Of a stretch of 64,000 bases of DNA, positions 37,498 through 44,710 are shown one piece after another (positions within the stretch are counted from its first letter, which is position 1; each line of letters begins with the position of its first letter). Where the stretch lies: contig JACKDE010000002.1 in assembly GCA_020633675.1 (NCBI GenBank), forward strand, positions 682,001 through 746,000, given 5' to 3'. The stretch comes from Deferribacteres bacterium (GTDB lineage Bacteria; Zhuqueibacterota; Zhuqueibacteria; Zhuqueibacterales; Geothermadaptataceae). The notes under the pieces are model-generated. The model searched no databases. It was given only the letters and a program-made list of their open reading frames with translations, and was not told where the DNA came from. The position numbers were made by a program, and so were the translations under genes.

Positions 37498-37953
37498 TTA
37501 CAGCAGCGCATCCAGTTGCTGCTCGGATATGGCTTCGCTGTAGCCGGACCAGCTTTTTTTGCCGAACGACTTCGCACGTGTATCCCAGTAAATTTCCAGG
37601 CCATTGCCATCGGGATCGCTGAAATAGAGCGCCCAACTGATGAAATGGTTGACAGGCGATACGTCGATGCCAGCTTCGCGCAGGGTGCGAAAGGCGAGAG
37701 CGAGATCTTTGCCACTCGGCACCTCAAAAGCGACATGGTAGAGGCCAATGCCATAGGGGTGTGGGCGTGGCGCCTCCGGGCCAACCTGCTGCAGCGCCAG
37801 CTCGTGGTGCATGTCGTTGCCGGACAAAAAAGCAAAGTGCGCACCAATGCGTTGGGTGATGTCCAGCTTAAGAAAACGCTGATAAAAAGCAATCGACCGT
37901 TCCAGGTCAGCGACTTTCAAGTGTGCATGACCGATTTTGGTTTTGTATTCCAT
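37498..37953 (-). CDS. VOC-family (glyoxalase/extradiol dioxygenase-like) protein
   Basis: 151 aa with two beta-alpha-beta-beta-beta modules. The first begins IGHAHLKVADLERSIAFYQRFL and the second GLYHVAFEV...WALYFSDPDGNGLEIYWDTR, where His10, His113-like (LYHV) and Glu (LEIYW) form the usual metal site. It resembles catechol-2,3-dioxygenase-like proteins, but size and context fix no substrate. It is cytoplasmic with no signal peptide and no operon partner. Confidence 0.85.
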   Translation of the reverse strand: MEYKTKIGHAHLKVADLERSIAFYQRFLKLDITQRIGAHFAFLSGNDMHHELALQQVGPEAPRPHPYGIGLYHVAFEVPSGKDLALAFRTLREAGIDVSPVNHFISWALYFSDPDGNGLEIYWDTRAKSFGKKSWSGYSEAISEQQLDALL

Positions 37954-38102
37954 AGACTTGAAGGTGGTTTAGGTGTTACTGGAATATTGATACAAATGAT
38001 GTACTTGCCATCCGAAACAAAGCGGATAGGAAGGTGGCAGGTCATTCGCATATAGGAGCTGTTCAAAAACAAGAATTTAAGAGCAACATCACAGTATTAA
38101 TA

Positions 38103-38128
38103 TAGGGGCATGGCGCGCCATGCCCCTA
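38103..38128. repeat. 26-nt perfect palindrome
   Basis: Perfect inverted repeat centred between 38115 and 38116, with arms TAGGGGCATGGCG and its complement. It lies alone in a 320-bp gene-free gap. The core CATGGCGCGCCA recurs at 44584-44595, so it may belong to a dispersed palindromic family. Confidence 0.75.
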
Positions 38129-38228
38129 CAAACGAATAGTTCAATTCGCTTTAACAATTAATAGACCATCTTTGCATGAAATGACATCTGTTTTGCAGCA
38201 GATTGCTGATAGCAGTTTGCCTGCAAGA

Positions 38229-38256
38229 TTGACCGGACTCACAAACAGATCCGGCC
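38229..38256 (-). terminator. Weak hairpin after the LVIVD gene
   Basis: A GGCCGGA/TCCGGTC stem with one G-U pair lies about 20-45 nt after the stop codon, without a convincing T run. Confidence 0.3.
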
Positions 38257-38273
38257 TATGAAAACAAACAATA

Positions 38274-40400
38274 TTATTCGGTACCGCCACTCGGCTGGTC
38301 TTTCGGAACCAGTCTGGCCGCCCACAAGCCGCTATTCATATCCGAAAAGAAAATCACGCCTTTGTGCGGTTGCGGGCCCCACACCATCGGGGAATTCGGG
38401 GTGTGGCCCTGCGGATGGGTCGGCAACAGGCGGGCAATTTCACGGCCCTGCAAATACAGGTCGCCCATCAACTCACCCGACACATCGACGACGCGCAGGC
38501 CACCGTTGTAAAAGGCCACATACAAAATGTCATCTTCTACCCAGTAGTTATGTGAGCCGGCTTCAGGGACTTTATAGCGCGCCACTTCGCGTGGATTCTT
38601 CGGATCGGTAAAATCGACGAAATGCAGCCAGCCGGCCATCACGCCCGGAATTTGATCGCGGAAGCCTTCGCCGTAAGGCGAAACAGCGGGGCTGGCCTCG
38701 TCACCGGCGATGACATAGAATTTATTGGTCTTTTCGTTGCGGAAAGGGAAGGCCGCGTGATTCCAGCCGCTGGGATATTCATAGCTGGCAAACTGAATCG
38801 GATTGGAGGGCGATCCGCCTTTCAGCATCGCCTGCGCCAGCTCGGTATCCGGCTTTTTGCCAAAGCCGCGGAACGGTCCACCTGCTGTTGCGCCGCCGAT
38901 GTCGACCAACTGCACGCCATCCGACCAGTTCGATGAGTAGGCGATGCCGTCGACGACCCAGACATCATGCACAGCATGTCCCGGCGTGTCCAGCTCGAAG
39001 CGGCCGACGCGTTGTGGATTGGCCGGATCTTCGATATTGATAATATCATAGCGCCGGCCATTGTTGACAGCGTAAACATGGTTGTCGTAAACAAAAACAT
39101 TGTGTACGCCGCCGGTGAGCTCGTCGTCGTAGCGCGAGATGATTTTGACATCGCGCGGATTGCTGACATCGAGAATGACGATGCCATTTTTGCGGTTGGA
39201 TGCGCCTTCACGACTGATCACGCACACCCGGCCATCTTCCGAAATTTTTACATCGTTGACCGTGCGGGCGTCGACCTTAATGGTATCGGTCGGAGTGATA
39301 TTCGAAGGATCGGTGACATCCCAGAAATAGGCTTCGCCGTCGGCATTCCAGGTGCCGGTCACTGCGTAGTCGCGGCCATCGATGCCTTCCCAGACCCACA
39401 AATCCGAAGTGCGTACTTTCAGCACCGGTGCGTGTCCAACGATTTCGATTTTTTGCTGCACCTCGCGCTGGGTGATGCGCACAATCACCTCATCTTTTTG
39501 CGGACCGGAGCTCGCAATGACCGTGTAAAAGCCAGGTGTGTTGGCAACGAAACGACCATTTTGCTCGATTTCACCTGAGACTTCTGGCTCTTTTTCATCA
39601 AAAGGCTTGCCGTGGAAGGAGTAATAGACTGGCGCATCGGCCACGATTTGCCCCAGAGCGTTGCGGGCAGTGGTTTGAAAGTGGAACACATCACCGGTGC
39701 GCGCTTCCGTCATTTCGCTGTGCAGTTCAAGGCTGGCGACCGGATTGTCAGCGACTTCGACTTGTAGTCTGGTTTCGACGCCTTCTGCCGTTGCGGCAAT
39801 CGTTGTGCTACCGGCTTTATGTGCCCGAAAATGGCCGTAGTCGTTGATCGATACCACATCCGGATTGCTGCTTGTGAGCGCAACCTTGACCTCATCGCGT
39901 ACCAGCCCGGCGACATCCGTGACTTTGAGTGCATATTCACCGTGCGTATTGGCGTACACTTTGGTTTTCGGATTGATGAAGGTGATTTTTTCCAATTCAG
40001 GGTAGGCGATGTCGATCATCGTCATCCCGGTTACGCGTTCTTCCGGTGAGGTTGCGCTGATGGCCATTAAGCGAAAAGAACCGGGACGGTGGGCGGTTAC
40101 AATGGCGTTTAGCACACCGGTCGAATCGCTGCGGCGCGGATTCACCTCCACTGATCGACGCGCATCCCGGCCACGTGCGAACACAAAAAACTGGGTGCTT
40201 TGCACCGCACCGTCTTTGTCGATAAGCTCAACTTTGAGATCGAGTTTATCGCCGACATTCGCCTGCAATTTTTCGGGTGTGAAACGAAATTTGAGCTCAG
40301 GTTTGGTTTGCTCCTGTGAAAGGGCAGAGGTGCTGAGCAGCCCCGCAGTCATGAATAGCAAAGCGCACACTGTCACAAACCGGAAAGAAAGGCGCAGCAT
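38274..40400 (-). CDS. Secreted LVIVD-repeat protein with bacterial Ig-like domains
   Basis: 708 aa with a signal peptide ending STSALSQ. The first 330 residues form Ig/Big-type domains (KVYANTHGEYALKVTDVAGLVRDEVKVALTSSNPDVVSINDYGHFRAHKAGSTTIAAT is a Big_2-like unit). The second half is an LVIVD propeller: GIVILDVSNPRDVKIISRYD, YDIINIEDPANPQRVGRFEL, LHFVDFTDPKNPREVARYKV and LRVVDVSGE. Such proteins are surface or periplasmic and of unknown function. An AGGAGGG ribosome site precedes the ATG. No enzyme motif is evident. Confidence 0.85.
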   Translation of the reverse strand: MLRLSFRFVTVCALLFMTAGLLSTSALSQEQTKPELKFRFTPEKLQANVGDKLDLKVELIDKDGAVQSTQFFVFARGRDARRSVEVNPRRSDSTGVLNAIVTAHRPGSFRLMAISATSPEERVTGMTMIDIAYPELEKITFINPKTKVYANTHGEYALKVTDVAGLVRDEVKVALTSSNPDVVSINDYGHFRAHKAGSTTIAATAEGVETRLQVEVADNPVASLELHSEMTEARTGDVFHFQTTARNALGQIVADAPVYYSFHGKPFDEKEPEVSGEIEQNGRFVANTPGFYTVIASSGPQKDEVIVRITQREVQQKIEIVGHAPVLKVRTSDLWVWEGIDGRDYAVTGTWNADGEAYFWDVTDPSNITPTDTIKVDARTVNDVKISEDGRVCVISREGASNRKNGIVILDVSNPRDVKIISRYDDELTGGVHNVFVYDNHVYAVNNGRRYDIINIEDPANPQRVGRFELDTPGHAVHDVWVVDGIAYSSNWSDGVQLVDIGGATAGGPFRGFGKKPDTELAQAMLKGGSPSNPIQFASYEYPSGWNHAAFPFRNEKTNKFYVIAGDEASPAVSPYGEGFRDQIPGVMAGWLHFVDFTDPKNPREVARYKVPEAGSHNYWVEDDILYVAFYNGGLRVVDVSGELMGDLYLQGREIARLLPTHPQGHTPNSPMVWGPQPHKGVIFFSDMNSGLWAARLVPKDQPSGGTE

Positions 40401-40493
40401 GGAACCCTCCTGATTACGTGAATATTGAGGTGGATTTTGGTGGAATAGAAAAATTAAAGATAGTCATCAGTTTCTTTGACGACAAGAAGAAAA

Positions 40494-41006
40494 TCACCGT
40501 TCAATCGGCTTGCGTGACCAATAGACAAAATCGGTTTCTGCGGGGGTGCCGCCCAGGCTGCGCACAAGCGCCGCGATTTGTCCGCGGTGATACCAGGAGT
40601 GGCCAAAAAGCTGGGTGAGAATGTCGAAAACGCGGTTGCGATAGTGAGGGCCTTCGGAGCTATTATACTCAAAAACGCGCAGCAACTCATCTTCATTGAT
40701 GGTGTGGAGGTATTTGCTCCATTGGCGCTGCACACGATCGAGCTCTTTGATCAGTATGTCGAGCTCCGGTGCCGTGGGAAAGAAGGTCGTCGGGGCTTTA
40801 TCTACATAACCGATGCGATGCAGCCATGTGGCGCGCGCAGCAACAATGTGCGCCAACAGGTCGAGAGCCTTTTGGTAATCGGGGTGGGAAAGATTGGTGT
40901 CCGGCACGGTGTGCAGTGAAGTCACTACCCGGGCGTGTGCATCTTTTTCGTAATCGAACCAGCGCCGGAATTGCTCAGGAAAGTGCAGCGCACCGCCATC
41001 AGGCAT
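40494..41006 (-). CDS. DinB-family protein
   Basis: About 170 aa. AGGAGGCG precedes the ATG at 41006. The four-helix DinB/YfiT-like fold is suggested by FRRWFDYEKDAHARVVTSLHTV, the LLAHIVAARATWLHRI segment (first His) and LTQLFGHSWYHRGQIAALVR (last two His). These three His would bind a divalent metal, as in bacillithiol/mycothiol-dependent transferases. Substrate is unknown. The start overlaps the end of the exonuclease gene by 8 bp, so the two are translationally coupled. Confidence 0.88.
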   Translation of the reverse strand: MPDGGALHFPEQFRRWFDYEKDAHARVVTSLHTVPDTNLSHPDYQKALDLLAHIVAARATWLHRIGYVDKAPTTFFPTAPELDILIKELDRVQRQWSKYLHTINEDELLRVFEYNSSEGPHYRNRVFDILTQLFGHSWYHRGQIAALVRSLGGTPAETDFVYWSRKPIER

Positions 41007-41904
41007 GAGTCGCCTCCTGTAGTTGCGCCAGGCCATCGACGCGTCCGCGGATGCCCTGGCCGAAATTCAATTCATCAAAAAGTGATAACAAAGCATCCCG
41101 GTCAAACTTTTTCCAGGTCAAGGATTGTAAATCGTCATGCACCGGAGCATCATAGGCGATGGCGGCGAGTTTTTGTGACAGCAATGCCGTCTCCCGATGC
41201 GTTTGCAGCGCTTCAGCGATGCGTGCCGCGCCACGTATCTTGATCGATGGCACAGTATCGAGTTGCTCATAAAGATGATCCAGCGAACCGAAGTGATTCA
41301 GCAGCGCGGATGCGCTTTTGGCGCCGATGCCCGCCACACCGGGTATGTTGTCGACTTTGTCGCCGACCAGCGCCAGGTAGTCGACGATTTGCTGCGGCGC
41401 CACGCCAAAATGATCCTGTACGCCGGCATAGTCCAGCTTGCGGTCCTTGGCGAAATCCCACAGCAGATCGCCATCATTGATTAATTGCGCCAAATCTTTA
41501 TCGCTGGTAACGATCACCGAGGCAAAGCCCTGCGCCCGTGCCTGCCGCGAAAGCGTGCCGATGATATCGTCGGCTTCATATTTTTCATCGACAAAAGTGG
41601 GCAGGCCAAGTGCTTTGCACAAACGCATGCAGGCGGAAAACTGTGCTTCCAGTTCTGGTGGCGGCAATTCACGCTGTGCTTTGTACTCGGGATAAATGTC
41701 GTTGCGAAAGGAAGTTGTCAGGCTTTGATCGAAGGCGAATGCGATGTGAGATGGCTGTGCCAGTTCGAGAAACTGGCAGAGAAAGCCGGCAAAGCCGTAG
41801 ACCGCATTCACCGGCCTGCCTTCCGAATCTGTCATCGAATCAGGAATCGAAAAATAGGCGCGAAAAACATAAACGCTGGCATCGATCAGATAGATTTTAT
41901 TCAT
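40999..41904 (-). CDS. Stand-alone 5'-3' exonuclease (FEN/ExoIX-like)
   Basis: 301 aa corresponding to the N-terminal 5'-nuclease domain of DNA polymerase I without a polymerase. Metal-binding acidic clusters are present: YLIDASVYVFRAYF, FAFDQSLTTSFRNDIYPEYKAQR (arch region), EKYEADDIIGTL, VTSDKDLAQL and VGDKVDNIPGVAGIGAKSASALL (helix-hairpin-helix). It should cleave 5' flaps and RNA primers in repair or replication. It is longer than E. coli Xni and keeps the full acidic set. It overlaps the downstream DinB-family gene. Confidence 0.92.
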   Translation of the reverse strand: MNKIYLIDASVYVFRAYFSIPDSMTDSEGRPVNAVYGFAGFLCQFLELAQPSHIAFAFDQSLTTSFRNDIYPEYKAQRELPPPELEAQFSACMRLCKALGLPTFVDEKYEADDIIGTLSRQARAQGFASVIVTSDKDLAQLINDGDLLWDFAKDRKLDYAGVQDHFGVAPQQIVDYLALVGDKVDNIPGVAGIGAKSASALLNHFGSLDHLYEQLDTVPSIKIRGAARIAEALQTHRETALLSQKLAAIAYDAPVHDDLQSLTWKKFDRDALLSLFDELNFGQGIRGRVDGLAQLQEATHA

Positions 41905-41946
41905 GCGATTTCCAAGATTAGGAGAAAGGCACGCGTTGTCAATTTC

Positions 41947-41981
41947 GAATTACAAATTACGGATTACGAATTACGAATTAC
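41947..41981. repeat. Five tandem heptamers of GAATTAC type
   Basis: Units GAATTAC, AAATTAC, GGATTAC, GAATTAC and GAATTAC run head to tail. The last unit overlaps the stop codon of the amidohydrolase gene on the minus strand. Confidence 0.8.
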
Positions 41982-43717
41982 CTATTCGCTGCATTCTCGT
42001 ACGCAATTTTGCCGCCGAGTACGGTGTAGACGATTTCGGTACCCGGAATGTCTTGCTCGGGCACGGTCATGATGTCCTGTGACAGCACAACCAAATCCGC
42101 AAGCTTGCCGGGTGTGATCGAACCTTTGATTTCTTCCTCAAACGCAGAGTATGCATTATTAATTGTGTAGGTTTTAAGTGCCTCTTCGCGTGTCAAACAT
42201 TGTGCCGGGTAAAATTTTTCGCCGTTGACCATCATGCGGGAAACGGTCGAATAGTAGCTCGCCAGTGGGCTGATGTCTTCAACCGGCACATCTGTGCCAT
42301 TGGTGATCACCGCGCCGCTTTCCCACAACGTCCGCCAGACATAGGCCCCTTCTTCCGTGCGCTGGTCGCCGAGGCGTTTCGGGATCCACGGTCCGTCGGA
42401 GGTGCAGTGCACGCCCTGCATTGAGGCGATGACGCCGAGACCGGAGAAACGCGGCACGTCGTCCGGGTGCAGGTGCTGGGCATGCTCGACGCGCCAACGC
42501 AGATCTTTTTTGTCCGGATGTTCGCTAAAAACCTTCTCATAAATATCCAGCACTTCGCGGTTGGCGCGGTCGCCGATTGCGTGGGTGTTAACCTGAAATC
42601 CGTGCTCGATGGCAATTTCGCAGGTGCGTGTAATGTCATCGACCGGCTCGAGCACCAGCCCGGTACTGCTGGGCATGTCCTCATATGGTTCGAGCAGCCA
42701 GGCACCGTGCGAGCCCAATGCGCCGTCAATCTGACGTTTGATGGATCGCACTGTCAGAAAATGGTTGCCATAGCCAATCATGCGATAATCGGGCAGCTTT
42801 TCTTCCATTTCTTCATTGGAAGCGCCACGCGCCATCACATAGAGCCGGATCGGCAGTTTACCTTCGTCCGCCAGTTTTTTAAAAAAATCGATGGTGCGGA
42901 AAGACGCTCCGGCGTCGTGGAATGATGTGATGCCTTTTGACAAGGCTTCCTGGCCGGCAAGCCGAACCTGCTTGACAAGCTCAGCTTCGACAGCTTCTGC
43001 TGGCCGCTGCTTCTGGTAGGCGCTCACGGCTGCGGAAACCAGATCTTGTGCATTTTCACGCAAAAGCCCGGAAGCATTGCCCACAGCGTCGCGCACAATA
43101 GTGCCACCATCGGGATCGGGCGTGTCGCTATCGATTCCTGCCTCGGAAAGCGCCTTGGCGTTGGCAAATGAAGCGTGCCCGCTAGCGTGGGTGAGATAGA
43201 CCGGATTGTCGGGCGAAACTGCGCTCAGGCTTTCGTGTGTCGGCACGCCATCGACCAGCTTGCTGGGCATACTATCCCATTTTTCCTGATGCCAGCCGCG
43301 ACCGAAAATCCATGTGCCCGGCTCGGCATTTTGCGCTGCTGCCGCCACCATGTCCACGATCTCCTGCCAACTATGCACTTGTGTCAGATCGAGTACCATT
43401 TTCGCACGACCCAAGCCCATAAAATGGCCATGACCTTCGATAAAGCCCGGTATCACCAGTTTGCCCTGCAAATCGATCACTTCGGTGTTGTCGCCGACCA
43501 TCGCCTCGATTTTCGCGTCGCTGCCGACAGCCACAATGCGGTCGCCGGCAATCGCAATGGCCTGAGCTTCAGGGATGGCATCATCCATCGTCACGATTTT
43601 ACCGTTTTTCAGCACCATGTCCGGAACAGAAGGCTGTTGCGAGCAGCCACTGGCCAGCATGGCAGCTATGCACAGCAGGCTGCCGATCAGTTTGGAGGAA
43701 AAAAACAATTTTTGCAT
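41978..43717 (-). CDS. Amidohydrolase (YtcJ-like, Amidohydro_3) lipoprotein
   Basis: About 579 aa. GAGGAACAC precedes the ATG at 43717, which gives a signal with lipobox LASGC. The enzyme body has VIPGFIEGHGHF (HxH metal motif), HASGHASFANAKAL, RQIDGALGSHGAW, NTHAIGDRANREVLDIYE, WRVEHAQHLHPDD and TNGTDVPVEDISPL (Asp), all features of the amidohydrolase superfamily. YtcJ-like members hydrolyse amides or formamides; the substrate here is unknown. Lipidation points to an exported enzyme, fitting the peptide- and amide-degrading character of the window. Confidence 0.92.
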   Translation of the reverse strand: MQKLFFSSKLIGSLLCIAAMLASGCSQQPSVPDMVLKNGKIVTMDDAIPEAQAIAIAGDRIVAVGSDAKIEAMVGDNTEVIDLQGKLVIPGFIEGHGHFMGLGRAKMVLDLTQVHSWQEIVDMVAAAAQNAEPGTWIFGRGWHQEKWDSMPSKLVDGVPTHESLSAVSPDNPVYLTHASGHASFANAKALSEAGIDSDTPDPDGGTIVRDAVGNASGLLRENAQDLVSAAVSAYQKQRPAEAVEAELVKQVRLAGQEALSKGITSFHDAGASFRTIDFFKKLADEGKLPIRLYVMARGASNEEMEEKLPDYRMIGYGNHFLTVRSIKRQIDGALGSHGAWLLEPYEDMPSSTGLVLEPVDDITRTCEIAIEHGFQVNTHAIGDRANREVLDIYEKVFSEHPDKKDLRWRVEHAQHLHPDDVPRFSGLGVIASMQGVHCTSDGPWIPKRLGDQRTEEGAYVWRTLWESGAVITNGTDVPVEDISPLASYYSTVSRMMVNGEKFYPAQCLTREEALKTYTINNAYSAFEEEIKGSITPGKLADLVVLSQDIMTVPEQDIPGTEIVYTVLGGKIAYENAANR

Positions 43718-44091
43718 GATTGTGTTCCTCGTTCTCCCAAAAATTATTTGTAGCAATTTCTCGCACAAAATGCTGCGTATACAGCAAAAATCCAATACAA
43801 TTCTGCCGAGAAGGACTGTAAATTTCCTGTCGTTCGACAAGAGTAAACAATTTATTGTAGCATTCTCTCTGCGTAAAGAATTCCCATTTTCAGGAATGCA
43901 GGCTCAGTATTTTTAAGAATGGCAAAAGGCAATGCGAATTCGATTTTAAAATAAAATATTGATTTATTTATACTTAAGTCCTGATTTTGATTTAGGTAAA
44001 AACAGGCACCAAATTTGTTCTTTTACAAAGATTTGGCAGCAACAAGTCTTTTCTTGTCCCGTCTGCCAACCAGTGTTAATTCGGAGGTCCG
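43718..44091. other. Divergent gene-free region
   Basis: About 370 bp between the amidohydrolase (minus) and a small membrane protein (plus). It is AT-rich near 43950-43990, as expected for promoters. No gene or strong structure is seen. Confidence 0.4.
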
Positions 44092-44322
44092 ATGCAAGCT
44101 TTGCGAAGACTGATTTACATGTCGATGGCGCTGGGAATGCTGGCTCTGTTGGCGATGTTGCTTGGAGCGCTTGCTTTGATCGACGTCGAACACGGCGAGA
44201 GCAATCTGGCTTTGGAGTGGGGCGTTGTACGTGCCGCCGCACTGCTGATCCTGAAGTTCATCGCGCTGGCTTTGATAACTTTGCGTCGGATATTGAAAAC
44301 GTTGCCGGAATGCGAGGATTGA
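44092..44322 (+). CDS. Small two-TM membrane protein, hypothetical
   Basis: 76 aa. CGGAGGTCCG stands before the ATG. Two hydrophobic spans (about 8-30, LIYMSMALGMLALLAMLLGALALI, and 48-66, AAALLILKFIALALITL) are separated by an acidic loop, and the C-terminus is charged. No family is recognised. The ribosome site and membrane profile support a real gene, but codon evidence is slight. Confidence 0.5.
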   Translation: MQALRRLIYMSMALGMLALLAMLLGALALIDVEHGESNLALEWGVVRAAALLILKFIALALITLRRILKTLPECED

Positions 44323-44710
44323 GCTTTTCGATTTGCTGCAACGCTGCTGGCGCACAAACGTCTTTTGAAGTGATGGTCATCATTAATGGAAGATGCGATT
44401 TTTTCCTATTTGACTAGCCAGTTGTGCGAATAAAATGGACCATCAACGAGTACAAAAAGGCCCAAATTGTCATGTAGGAGACGTCTATTTTGACGCATCT
44501 AAGGCATTCGCCAAAGCTTTCCCGCGAGGCCAAATAGATTCTATCCAGAATGACAAATCCGGTTTCCGATATTCTCTGAGGAACATGGCGCGCCACGTCC
44601 CTGCTATCGGGCCTCATCTTATTTGCGATTATGCTTAACAAAAGAATCACTTCAAACAATCAAAACAAGCCGCCTGAACAGGCGTCCTTTTAACAAGCGG
44701 AGGAGTTACT
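44323..44710. other. Gene-free region with a palindromic-repeat fragment
   Basis: About 390 bp. It holds CATGGCGCGCCA at 44584-44595, the core of the palindrome at 38103, embedded in unrelated flanks, and a small CGCCT/AGGCG hairpin near 44671. The promoter of the M16 gene should lie here. No gene supported. Confidence 0.4.
44584..44595. repeat. Fragment of the 38103 palindrome family
   Basis: CATGGCGCGCCA here matches the centre of the 26-nt palindrome at 38103-38128. The outer arms have decayed (only a partial CGTCCC on the right). Confidence 0.4.

Noticed and set aside
44435..44638. 67-codon plus-strand frame before the M16 gene
   Set aside because: No ribosome site and it runs through a decayed palindromic repeat.
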